Positions 56,662-64,000 of a stretch of 64,000 nucleotides of DNA are shown here, in pieces. The stretch comes from JACVRW01 sp034664005 (lineage in GTDB: Bacteria; Actinomycetota; Thermoleophilia; Solirubrobacterales; Thermoleophilaceae). The notes below the pieces were generated by a model, which was not told the DNA's origin, did not search any database, and saw only the letters and a list, made by a program, of their open reading frames with translations. Within the stretch, counting starts at the first letter, position 1, and each line of letters starts with the position of its first letter. Made by a program: the position numbers and the translations under genes. Location: NCBI GenBank assembly GCA_034664005.1, contig JAXDIL010000052.1:1-64000 (forward strand). Direction: 5' to 3'.

Positions 56662-58787
56662 CGCGCGAGCCGCTCCTTCGCGCTGGCCACAGCGTCACGA
56701 CGCGATTCGGACTCGAGCAGCTCCTGGCGGCGGACCTCCCAGTCGGCGGCGACCGGCATGCCGGCGGATGCCTCCTCGATCAACTCCTTGGTCAGCCGGA
56801 CCGCCTCGCGCTGCCCGTCGGCACCGCGCGTGGCGAGCGCCACCGCCGTGTCGAGCGCCTCCCCGGTGGCCACCACCTTCGTGACGAGGCCGGCGGCGGT
56901 CGCCTCGTCGGCGGGAATCCGGTCCCCGAGCATCATGAGGCGAGCCACCGTCTGGCGGCCCAGCTCGGCGGTGAGCCGCGCCGCTCCGTCGGGCCTGTAG
57001 AGGAGGCCGAGCCTCGCGGAGGGGAGCAGGAAGAACGACCCCAGGCCCGCCACTCGCACGTCGCACGCCACCGCGAGCTCGACTGCGGCGCCCGCGCACG
57101 GCCCCTCGATCGCGGCCACCACTGGAACGGGCAAGCCCCTGATGGCCGAGACGGCCTCGCCGACGAGCGTGTCGAGCGCGGCATCCGACCCCGTGCCCTG
57201 GACCTCCTCGAGGTCGACCCCGGCGCTGAAGCAGGCCCTGCTGCCGGTGAGCACGACTGCCCTGGCCCCTGAGCCCGCGGCCTCGGCGAGCAGCCGGGGC
57301 AGCCGCTCCAGCGCGACGCGCGAGATCGCGTTGCGCTTGGCCGGGCGGTCGATGCGAACGATCGCGACCTCGCCGCGGCGCTCGAGGACGAGCTCCCCCG
57401 GCGAGGCTGTGGCCCAGCGCCTGGCCGGCTCGTCCGCGGGGAACGCCAGTGCCTCCTCGAGTGCCTCGCACAGGTCAAGGAGGTCCCGCTCGCCCCCGGC
57501 GCGAGAGACGATCTGGAGGCCGACCGGCAGGCCGTCGGCCAGGCCGCAGGGGAGCGACGCGGCGGGCGAGCCGGAGACGTTGAACGGCGCCGTGAAGGGA
57601 AACGGCCCCCAGAGGCTGCCTACGGACTGGCCGTCGATCTCCTTCGGGCGGCGGCCCAGCAGGAACGCGACGGAGGCCGCCGTCGGCGTGACGAGGAAGT
57701 CGTAGCTTCCGAGCAGCGCCTCGACGCGCGCGCGGAGGTCAGCGTGCAGCTCGCGGGCGGTCGCTACGTCCGCGTCCGTGACGGCTGCGGCCGCCTCGAT
57801 GCTCCTGCGCGCGTAATCGGTGAGCTGGTCGGCGTGCGACTCCAGCAGGTGCCCGCGGTAGCGCCGCTCGTCGGCGAGCACGAGCGGCCCGAAGGCATCC
57901 AGCCAGCCGTCGATCGGCAGGGAGATCTCCTCGACCTGGTGCCCCATAGCCTCGAGCTGCGACACGGCATGCGCGGTCGCCGCCCTGACACCGGGATCCA
58001 CGGGATGGCCCTGTGGAGCTGGACACCAGCCGATCCGCGCCTCGGCGACCTCGCCGCGCGCGAAGCGCGTGCCGGTCCAGACCTCGAGCAGGGGCCGGGC
58101 ATCCGCCACGCGGCGCGCCAGGGGCCCCGAGCACACGAACGGGGTCATCCCGTGGAAGCGGCCGTCGTTTCGAATCAGCCCCATCGTCGGCTTCAGCCCG
58201 AACAGCCCGCACATCGCGGCCGGGAGCCGGACCGAGCCGCCGCCGTCGGAGCCGAGTGCGACGCTCGCCAGTCCAGCCCCCACGCTCGCAGCCGCGCCGC
58301 CGCTCGAGCCGCCCGCGGTGCGTGTGGGGTCCCACGGATTGCCGCAGCCCGGGCCGAGCCGGTTCTCGGTGGTGGCCGACTGGCCGAACTCGGCGGTGTT
58401 GGACTTGCCGAGGAAGACCGCTCCGGCCTCGCGAAGCCGCGCGACCGGCTCCGAGTCCTCCGCGGCCACGTCGTCCCGGTACACGAGGGAGCCGAGCGTG
58501 GTCGGAACCCCGGCTACGTCGAACAGGTCCTTGATCGACATCGGGACGCCGAGCAGCGGGGGCAGGTGCTCCTCCCCGCTCCCGTAGCGCCGCTCCGCTG
58601 CCTCGGCCTGGGAGAGCGCCAGCTCGGGCGTGGTCGTGATGTAAGAGCGCAGCTCGCCGTCGAAGCGCTCGATCCGGTCCAGGATCTGACGCGTGACCTC
58701 GACCGGTGAGAGCTCGCGCGCGCGGAACGCTCCGAGCAGGTCGGCGAGCGGCCAGAAGACGGGTTCGGCCTCGGGGGCCTCAGGCAT
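56658..58787 (-). CDS. Amidase-crotonase fusion protein
   Basis: 709 residues in one uninterrupted frame. About 1-465 is an amidase-signature enzyme: Lys86 in SIKDLFD, Ser161/162 in GGSSGGAAAS, and the nucleophile Ser185 in DGGGSVRLPA. About 480-709 is a crotonase: AKRNAIS, SRACFSAGVDLEEV (oxyanion hole), GAAVELAVACDV, PSARLGLLYRPDG. One catalytic-type Glu (in VEL) is kept, but the second (normally PExxLG) is Ser/Ala, so it may not be a hydratase. Possible roles are hydrolysis of an amide side chain coupled to CoA-ester processing. It overlaps the SDR gene by 8 nt. Confidence 0.88.
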   Translation of the reverse strand: MPEAPEAEPVFWPLADLLGAFRARELSPVEVTRQILDRIERFDGELRSYITTTPELALSQAEAAERRYGSGEEHLPPLLGVPMSIKDLFDVAGVPTTLGSLVYRDDVAAEDSEPVARLREAGAVFLGKSNTAEFGQSATTENRLGPGCGNPWDPTRTAGGSSGGAAASVGAGLASVALGSDGGGSVRLPAAMCGLFGLKPTMGLIRNDGRFHGMTPFVCSGPLARRVADARPLLEVWTGTRFARGEVAEARIGWCPAPQGHPVDPGVRAATAHAVSQLEAMGHQVEEISLPIDGWLDAFGPLVLADERRYRGHLLESHADQLTDYARRSIEAAAAVTDADVATARELHADLRARVEALLGSYDFLVTPTAASVAFLLGRRPKEIDGQSVGSLWGPFPFTAPFNVSGSPAASLPCGLADGLPVGLQIVSRAGGERDLLDLCEALEEALAFPADEPARRWATASPGELVLERRGEVAIVRIDRPAKRNAISRVALERLPRLLAEAAGSGARAVVLTGSRACFSAGVDLEEVQGTGSDAALDTLVGEAVSAIRGLPVPVVAAIEGPCAGAAVELAVACDVRVAGLGSFFLLPSARLGLLYRPDGAARLTAELGRQTVARLMMLGDRIPADEATAAGLVTKVVATGEALDTAVALATRGADGQREAVRLTKELIEEASAGMPVAADWEVRRQELLESESRRDAVASAKERLAR

Positions 58788-59532
58788 GCGGCAGCACTCC
58801 GCCGCTGATCCCGTAGACCTCGCCGGTGATGTAGCCGGCGCGGTCCCCGAGCAGGAACTCGGTCAGCGCCGCGATGTCTCGCGGCTCGCCCACGCGTCCC
58901 ACCAGGGAACGCCGCTCGGCGTAGCCGTCGAAGAACTCCTGCGGGTAGCCGGCCTTCAGCAGGAACGGGTTGTAGATCAAGCCCGGGGCGATCGCGTTCA
59001 CGCGCACCCCGCTCGGTCCCAGCTCGGCGGCGGCCACGCGGGTGAGGGCGGTAACGCCCGCCTTGGCCGCCGAGTACGCGGCGCCGTGCTCGGTCGACGT
59101 CTCCCAGGCGGCGATCGACGAGATGTTCACCACGGCCCCTCCGCCGCTCTCGACGATCGCCGGCAGAGCCTGGCGCATGCAGTTGAAGGTGCCCGTCAGG
59201 TCGACGTCGATGCACCGCTGCCAGGTCGCCGGGTCCATCTCGAGCAGCGGTTCGAGCTTGTTCCACCCGGCGTTGTTGACGAGCGCGTCGAGCCGGCCCT
59301 TCTTCTCCATGATCTCGCCGACGGCTCGGCCGACGGCATCGAAGTCCGTCACGTCGAGCGGGATGGCGAGGAAGTCCCGGCCGTGCTCGCTCGTGAGCTC
59401 CTCGCCCAGCTCGAGGCAGCGACGCTCGTGGGCGTCCGTGATCACCACGTCCCAGCCTTCCCCGGCGAGCTCGCGCACGATTGCGGAGCCGATTCCCGCG
59501 CCGGCGCCCGCCGTCACCATCACCACGCGCAT
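58780..59532 (-). CDS. Short-chain dehydrogenase/reductase
   Basis: 250 residues from the ATG at 59532, which overlaps the hydrolase stop by one base (TGATG). Motifs are TAGAGAGIGSAIV (cofactor, about 5-17), LVNNAGW, and YSAAKAGV (Tyr-Lys pair). The glycine pattern GAGAGIG and Asp in VVITDAHERR point to NAD(H). It probably oxidises a hydroxyacyl intermediate. A third gene in the minus-strand operon from the alpha/beta hydrolase. Confidence 0.92.
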   Translation of the reverse strand: MRVVMVTAGAGAGIGSAIVRELAGEGWDVVITDAHERRCLELGEELTSEHGRDFLAIPLDVTDFDAVGRAVGEIMEKKGRLDALVNNAGWNKLEPLLEMDPATWQRCIDVDLTGTFNCMRQALPAIVESGGGAVVNISSIAAWETSTEHGAAYSAAKAGVTALTRVAAAELGPSGVRVNAIAPGLIYNPFLLKAGYPQEFFDGYAERRSLVGRVGEPRDIAALTEFLLGDRAGYITGEVYGISGGVLPHA

Positions 59533-60347
59533 CAGCCGTTCCCCTTCCTCTCGAGCCACGTGCTCAGGACTCGCGTCAGCGTGTCGGGATCCTCGTCCGT
59601 GATCAGGTGCCCGGCGCCCGAGAGCTCCTCGTACTCCGCCGACGGGAGGTGCTCGAGCATGATCTCGGCCGCCCGCGGCGGGCAGACCACGTCACGCTCC
59701 CCGGCGACGACAAGGACCGGCAGCTCGATCCGCGACAGCGCGTCGTTCAGCGGCTGCTCGTGCATCCCGGCCATCGCGCGCGCGCCATTGATGTAGCCGC
59801 GCCCATCGCCGATCGCCTTCATTCGCCCGTCCACGATCTCCTCGGCGGTCGCGGTGCCCCTCGCGAGCTGCTGCCGCGTGTCCTCCAGCAGGACCTCGCG
59901 CATCGCCCCGGCGTCACCTTTCTCGAAGAGCTCGATCCGCTCCCGCACGCCGGCCACGGCCCTCCGGCCGACGACCGACGAGGTTGCCACGGCCACCACG
60001 CTCTGCATCAGGTCTGGCCGCTCCGCCGCCGCCCAGAGCGCGATCGTGCCGCCGAGCGAGAAGCCGGCGCAGTGCGCCGGCCCGAAGCACTCGAGGAAGG
60101 CGATCAGGTCCTGGCCGAGCTGGGCCAACGTGCCGTCGGCCTCGCCGACCGTCGTCCGGCCGTGTCCGCGGAGGTCGTAGGCGAGGGTCGAGGCCGGCAG
60201 GTCGCGCTGCTGCGCGCCCCACATCTCGTGGTCCTGCGCCAGGCCGTGGAGAAGCACGACCCGCGCGCCTTCTCCTGCCGGCCGGTACGCCACCTCGATG
60301 TCCCCCAGCCGCTCTGTCTGCATCTCAGCGCCGTCGGTTATCACGTC
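59532..60347 (-). CDS. Alpha/beta hydrolase
   Basis: 271 residues from a GTG at 60347 with AGGAG about 10 nt before it; an ATG at 60326 (MQTERLGD) is an alternative. The oxyanion word is VVLLHGLAQDHEMWG. The nucleophile is in GFSLGGTIA, Asp near ERDVVCPPRA, and His in LSGAGHLITDE. It belongs to the 3-oxoadipate enol-lactonase/dienelactone-like group. It heads the minus-strand operon (hydrolase, SDR, amidase-crotonase, MaoC) and faces the LLM gene across a promoter with two operator-like sites. Confidence 0.88.
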   Translation of the reverse strand, partial: DVITDGAEMQTERLGDIEVAYRPAGEGARVVLLHGLAQDHEMWGAQQRDLPASTLAYDLRGHGRTTVGEADGTLAQLGQDLIAFLECFGPAHCAGFSLGGTIALWAAAERPDLMQSVVAVATSSVVGRRAVAGVRERIELFEKGDAGAMREVLLEDTRQQLARGTATAEEIVDGRMKAIGDGRGYINGARAMAGMHEQPLNDALSRIELPVLVVAGERDVVCPPRAAEIMLEHLPSAEYEELSGAGHLITDEDPDTLTRVLSTWLERKGNG

Positions 60348-60376
60348 AACCAGTCTCCTAGAGGGCTCGGCAGAAA

Positions 60377-60393
60377 TCAAGAGAGCGACGTCA
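60377..60393. promoter_or_regulatory. Putative TetR operator, site A
   Basis: TCAAGAGAGCGACGTCA contains on the minus strand the 13-mer GTCGCTCTCTTGA shared with 51555. It lies 30 bp upstream of the alpha/beta hydrolase start. Confidence 0.6.
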
Positions 60394-60448
60394 GTTTTCA
60401 CTGTTCCCAGCCCGACCACCACCCTGCAAGGCGCGCCACGCAAATTCT

Positions 60449-60474
60449 CGCGAGAGCGACGTCACTCTCTTGAC
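60449..60474. promoter_or_regulatory. Putative TetR operator, site B (palindrome)
   Basis: The core GAGAGCGAC-GTCACTCTC (60452-60469) is an 18-bp palindrome with one mismatched pair, followed by TTGAC as at the other sites. It is 53 bp before the LLM start at 60527. Confidence 0.65.
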
Positions 60475-60526
60475 AGCATCGCTCCCCGGCGCGAAACTGA
60501 CGCGGTACCCGGAACGGAGACGACGG

Positions 60527-61564
60527 ATGAAGTTCGGAATTGCGTTTGGGCAGGATGTGGGCATTGGCGATGCAGCCGAGTACGCCAAGGCGGCGGAGGA
60601 CGCGGGCTTCGCTCATGTGACCTTCGTGGACATGGGCAACCTGGCGACCGACGTGAACGTGACGATGACGGTCGCGCTGCAGGGCACGGAGCGGATCGCG
60701 GTCGGGCACGGCGTCACGGACCCGATCATGTTCCATCCCGGCACGATCGGCGGCGCGGTGGCCACCATGCGGGAGCTCACCGGCGACCGCGTCTTCGTTG
60801 GACTGGGCGTCGGTGGTCCATACGGCAAGCCGTTCATCCGTTCCGCGAAGGTCGCCGAGCTCGAGGAGGCGATCACGTTCCTCAAGCGCTACACCGCCGG
60901 CGAGGAGGCCAGCTTCGGCGGCAACTCCTGGCACAACGAATGGATCCGGCGCTCGTCCTACAACGGAAAGAGCGTTCCGGTCACCGTGGCGATCTGCGGG
61001 CCCAAGACCTGCCTCGCCGCCGGCGCGACGGCGGACGGAGTGTTCAGCATCGGTATGGACCCGAGCCTGCAGCGCTGGCGCAAGGGGCTCGTTACGCGCG
61101 CCGCGGAGGAGGCCGGCCGCGATCCCGACCAGGTCGACTTCTGGGTGCGCACCCAGGTCTACATCGCCGAGTCCAAGGAGGCGGCCTTCGAGGAGCTCGC
61201 CCCGTACGCCGCGACCTCGGCGTGGGAGCTATGGAAGGTGCTGAAGCGCGAGACGCCGGACACCGTCGCGCTCGCCAAGGACATCGACGCCGCCCACCCG
61301 GGCTTGCTCTCCGAGCTCCAGGCGATCTACGACGCCTGGGATCCCTACTGGACCGAGCGCATCGGCGGCCCGCAGACGCGGGCCGTTACCCAGCGAGTCG
61401 TCGACTTCTTCCTCGCGTCCGGCACACCTGACGACGTGCGGGAGCAGATAGCCGCGGTGGAGGAAATTGGCATCACGGGCGTCTCGATCGTGACGTACTC
61501 CGTCCGCGACCTGGACGAGATGATGAACCGGATCTCCGACGAGCTGATCAGGCAGCCGGTCTAA
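60527..61564 (+). CDS. LLM-class flavin-dependent oxidoreductase, copy 1
   Basis: 345 residues from the ATG at 60527, preceded by GGAGACGACGG; the TTG frame upstream crosses an operator. LLM pattern: KFGIAFGQDVGIGDAAEYAK, AEDAGFAHVTFVDMG, ERIAVGHGVTDPIMFHP, GDRVFVGLGVGGPYGKPF, SVPVTVAICGPKT. It ends with a 17-nt convergent overlap with the alcohol dehydrogenase gene. A close paralogue lies inverted at 63284. Function not assignable beyond family. Confidence 0.88.
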   Translation: MKFGIAFGQDVGIGDAAEYAKAAEDAGFAHVTFVDMGNLATDVNVTMTVALQGTERIAVGHGVTDPIMFHPGTIGGAVATMRELTGDRVFVGLGVGGPYGKPFIRSAKVAELEEAITFLKRYTAGEEASFGGNSWHNEWIRRSSYNGKSVPVTVAICGPKTCLAAGATADGVFSIGMDPSLQRWRKGLVTRAAEEAGRDPDQVDFWVRTQVYIAESKEAAFEELAPYAATSAWELWKVLKRETPDTVALAKDIDAAHPGLLSELQAIYDAWDPYWTERIGGPQTRAVTQRVVDFFLASGTPDDVREQIAAVEEIGITGVSIVTYSVRDLDEMMNRISDELIRQPV

Positions 61565-62609
61565 CGGCCTCGAGCTCCGGCCTGAGGACAGCCACCGCCC
61601 GACCCGTGATCGAGCCCTCCTCGACGCGCCTGTGCGCGTCGAGGAGTCCCTCGAAGCCCTCGAATGTCGTCAGCACCGGCGTAAGGCGGCCGGACTCCAG
61701 CACGCGCAGCGAGCGCTCGATCGACGAGAACGTCATCCCCAGTGCAACCACCACGCTGATGCCGCGGTAGATAAGCGCCGACGGGTTGATCGGCACCGGC
61801 TTGCCGAAGAGGTCGCCCACGAAGACGAGCCGCCCGCCCCGCCCGACCCAGCGCGAGTAGTCCACGTCGCCCCAGCCGCCGGCCACGTCGAGGATCACGT
61901 CGGGGCCGCCGCCGGTGAGATCGTTGAGCGTCGCGCGTGCCTCCTTCTCGGCACCGCGCTCGATCACGAGCGGGTGAATTCCGTGCGACCGGATGAAGTC
62001 GGCCTTCTCGGGCCGCGTCGTCGTGCCGATCACGCGGCCGGCGCCGGCGATCTGCGCCAGCAGGGCGGTGTGGATGCCGATGCCGCCGCTGGCGCCGCGT
62101 ACCAGCACCGTGTCGCCGAGCTCGATACGAGCGGCCTCCACGCCGGCCTCTGCGCTCGACAGCGCGCAACCGGTGATCGCGCCCGCCGCGAACGACACCC
62201 CGCCGGGCAACGGCAGAATCATGCCGGCGGGTACCACGACCTGCTCGGCGAAGACTCCCTCGCGCGCCTCGCCGAACATCTCGCTCTCGGGGCAGAGGCC
62301 GCTCCGGTCGCCGAGGCAGTACCGGCAGGCGTAGCAGGGCACGCTCGGCCGCACGATCACGGCCTCGCCGACGCGTTCCTCCGGAACGCCCTCGCCGGTC
62401 GCGGCGATCACCCCGGCCGCCTCGTGCCCGATGGTCCGCGGCAGACCGCTCCGCTGCCGCTCCACGGTCCGCACCGCGACGTCCAGGAAGCATGCGCCCG
62501 CGGCCACGACGTCCACGACGACCTCGCCGGGACCCGGTGACGGCCTCTCGACCTCCTGCTCCTCCAGGACGTCGATTCCGCCGTATCCGACTTGCCTGAG
62601 TGCTCTCAT
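61548..62609 (-). CDS. Zinc-type medium-chain alcohol dehydrogenase
   Basis: 353 residues. GHEAAGVIAATGEGV (about 60-74) is the catalytic-zinc signature. The structural-zinc cysteines are in PCYACRYCLGDRSGLC. The NAD(P) loop is VRGASGGIGIHTA (about 168-180), more typical of the quinone-oxidoreductase side. It probably oxidises or reduces a carbonyl or enone in the same route. It starts 20 nt after the TetR gene's stop and may be cotranscribed with it. Confidence 0.88.
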   Translation of the reverse strand: MRALRQVGYGGIDVLEEQEVERPSPGPGEVVVDVVAAGACFLDVAVRTVERQRSGLPRTIGHEAAGVIAATGEGVPEERVGEAVIVRPSVPCYACRYCLGDRSGLCPESEMFGEAREGVFAEQVVVPAGMILPLPGGVSFAAGAITGCALSSAEAGVEAARIELGDTVLVRGASGGIGIHTALLAQIAGAGRVIGTTTRPEKADFIRSHGIHPLVIERGAEKEARATLNDLTGGGPDVILDVAGGWGDVDYSRWVGRGGRLVFVGDLFGKPVPINPSALIYRGISVVVALGMTFSSIERSLRVLESGRLTPVLTTFEGFEGLLDAHRRVEEGSITGRAVAVLRPELEAVRPAA

Positions 62610-62629
62610 TCTGCCGGGCTGCTTCGTGG

Positions 62630-63253
62630 TCAGCGGTCGACGAACATCGCCGCGTGCCAGGCGTGGGTCACCGTCTGCACGGCCTCGTCGACGGCGACCG
62701 GCGCGCTGCGCATGTCGTCATGAGCGAACCAGACGTAGCAGCACTGCTCGACCATGCACGCCATCGCCTCCGTCGCGAGCTCGTCCGGCACGCCCTCGGT
62801 GCTCTTCGAGGTGTGACTCGAGCGCATGGCGCGCGCGAAGCGCCTGATGTGCCGGTCGCGCATCTCCCACCAGAGCCTGCGGAAGCGCTCGTCCACCGCC
62901 GCGGCCTCGATGAAGGCTCGCATGACGTCGCGATTCGCGTAGTAGTGCTCCACGTAGCCCCGGTTCGCCTCGGTGAGCGCGGCGAGCGGGTCGTCCCTGA
63001 ACGACGCGCTTGTCCGCCCGCTCGCGTCGTACAGCTCCTCGTGCAGGTCCTCGATGAGGGCGGCGAACACGTCGGTCTTGTTCACGAAGTACCGGTACAG
63101 GCCGCCGGTCGACACCCCCGCCTCCTGCGCGATCTCGATCATCCGGGCGTCGACGTAGCCCTCCCGCGCGAAGACGACGCGGGCTCCCTCGAGGATCTTC
63201 TCGCGAGTGCGGAGACCTTTCCGCGTCGTCGGTTTGGCGGGCACCGAGGCCAT
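62630..63253 (-). CDS. TetR/AcrR family regulator
   Basis: 207 residues. The helix-turn-helix is at about 15-62 (REKILEGARVVFAREGY, MIEIAQEAGVSTGGLYRYF). The ligand domain carries several aromatic residues (YVEHYYANRDVMRAFIEAAA, RRLWWEMRDRHIRRF). It lies between the alcohol dehydrogenase and the inverted LLM copy. It is the best local candidate to bind the GTCGCTCTCTTGA sites at 51555, 60377 and 60449, but none lies in its own 30-bp upstream gap. Confidence 0.9.
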   Translation of the reverse strand: MASVPAKPTTRKGLRTREKILEGARVVFAREGYVDARMIEIAQEAGVSTGGLYRYFVNKTDVFAALIEDLHEELYDASGRTSASFRDDPLAALTEANRGYVEHYYANRDVMRAFIEAAAVDERFRRLWWEMRDRHIRRFARAMRSSHTSKSTEGVPDELATEAMACMVEQCCYVWFAHDDMRSAPVAVDEAVQTVTHAWHAAMFVDR

Positions 63254-63283
63254 CGAATCACGAATCTGAAGCGAAGTAAAACG

Positions 63284-64000
63284 TCACACGGGCTGCTTGA
63301 TGAGCTCGTCGGACAGCCTTCCCACCATCTCGTGCAGGTTGCGGACCGAGTACGTGACGATCGACGCGCCGGTGATTCCGACCTCGTCGACCGCGGCGAG
63401 CTGCTCGCGCACGTCCTCGGGCGTGCCCGAGGCGAGGAAGAAGTCCACCACGCGCTGCGTCAGCACCTTGGTCTGGGGGCCGCCGATGCGCTCGGTCCAG
63501 TACGGATCCCAGTTGTCGTAGACGGCCTCGAGCTCGGAGAGCAGGCCGGGGTGGGCGGCGTCGATCTGCTCGGCGAGCGCGACGGTGTCCGGCGTCTTGC
63601 GGCGGAGCACCTTCCATAGCTCCCAGGCCGAGGTCGCGGCATACGGGGCGAGCTCCTCGAAGGCCGCCTCCTTGGACTCGGCGATGTAGACCTGGGTGCG
63701 CACCCAGAAGTCGACCTCGTCGGGATCGCGCCCGGCCTCCTCCGCGGCGCGCGTAACGAGCCCCTTGCGCCAGCGCTGCAGGCTCGGGTCCATACCGATG
63801 CTGAAGGCCGCGTCGGCGGTGGCGCCCGCCGCCAGCGTCGTCCGCGGGCCGCACACGGCAACCGCGACCGGAACGCTCTTGCCGCTGTACTCGGACCGGC
63901 GGATCCATTCGTTGTGCCATGACTTGCCGCCGAAGCTCGCCTCCTCGCCGGCGGTGTAGCCCTTCAGGAACGTGACGGCCTCTTCCAGCTCGGCGATCTT
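63284..64000 (-). CDS. LLM-class flavin-dependent oxidoreductase, copy 2 (5' partial)
   Basis: 238 residues are visible; the start lies beyond the right edge. The sequence aligns without gaps to the C-terminal 238 residues of the enzyme at 60527 with about 34 differences by my count (roughly 86% identical), for example the shared TADxxFSIGMDPSLQRW and YAATSAWELWKVL. The two copies are in inverted orientation around the ADH and TetR genes, pointing to a local duplication. It is 30 nt upstream of tetR on the same strand, so probably in one operon with it. Confidence 0.88.
   Translation of the reverse strand, partial: KIAELEEAVTFLKGYTAGEEASFGGKSWHNEWIRRSEYSGKSVPVAVAVCGPRTTLAAGATADAAFSIGMDPSLQRWRKGLVTRAAEEAGRDPDEVDFWVRTQVYIAESKEAAFEELAPYAATSAWELWKVLRRKTPDTVALAEQIDAAHPGLLSELEAVYDNWDPYWTERIGGPQTKVLTQRVVDFFLASGTPEDVREQLAAVDEVGITGASIVTYSVRNLHEMVGRLSDELIKQPV

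Overview
The window is GC-rich DNA from a bacterial chromosome, most likely an actinobacterium and possibly the Thermoleophilia/Solirubrobacterales side of the phylum (inference). The signs are the actinobacterial SOS box CGAAC-N4-GTTCG in front of lexA, two ydaO-type cyclic di-AMP riboswitches, a type A RNase P RNA, several LLM (F420/flavin) oxidoreductases, GTG/TTG starts and many 4-nt start/stop overlaps. No rRNA gene, CRISPR array, IS element or intact integrase is visible.

Left part (1-16450), housekeeping and mixed genes: a secreted LamG/discoidin protein fragment and an FkbM methyltransferase; a riboswitch-controlled NlpC/P60 peptidase; a large unknown membrane protein divergent from a TetR-acyl-CoA synthetase-DUF255-M28 peptidase run; a MarR-GNAT fusion; glutamine synthetase (glnA); an HxlR regulator with a cysteine-free AhpD-like protein; a second c-di-AMP riboswitch with a small membrane protein; a membrane cytochrome c; a zinc-ribbon protein; rnpB; lexA coupled to a zinc-ribbon microprotein; and tRNA-Leu(GAG).

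Middle part (16389-51102), the main discovery: 32 genes, all on the minus strand, lie between the intact tRNA-Leu gene and a 63-bp direct repeat of its 3' part (60/63 identical) located 34.65 kb downstream in the same orientation. This is the footprint expected of an island inserted into a tRNA 3' end. The genes form two long operons (49.6 to 33.1 kb and 33.07 to 16.75 kb). A TTGTATACA palindrome precedes each operon and a related GTATAC site precedes the gntR gene at the island's right end, so one regulator probably controls the whole island. The cargo is three molybdenum-hydroxylase L/S/M sets with CoxD/E/G- and XdhC-type maturation factors, a complete MalFGK-like ABC transporter, a hydantoinase and an N-carbamoylase, a diaminopropionate-ammonia-lyase-like PLP enzyme, a formamidase/acetamidase, a maleate-isomerase-like enzyme, an amidohydrolase, a two-subunit CoA-transferase, an LLM oxygenase, two alpha/beta hydrolases and an acyl-CoA synthetase. 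Together they look like an uptake, hydroxylation, ring-opening, deamination and CoA-activation route for an unidentified N-heterocycle. The right end holds a frameshifted membrane-protein pseudogene next to the tRNA fragment.

Right part (51136-64000): a CoA-ester catabolic locus with thioesterase, acyl-CoA synthetase, VOC protein, LLM oxidoreductase, acyl-CoA dehydrogenase, MaoC hydratase, an amidase-crotonase fusion, SDR, alpha/beta hydrolase, a second LLM, zinc alcohol dehydrogenase, TetR, and a close paralogue of that LLM in inverted orientation running off the window. Two divergent promoters here share the word GTCGCTCTCTTGA, in one case within a longer palindrome, which suggests a local TetR regulon.
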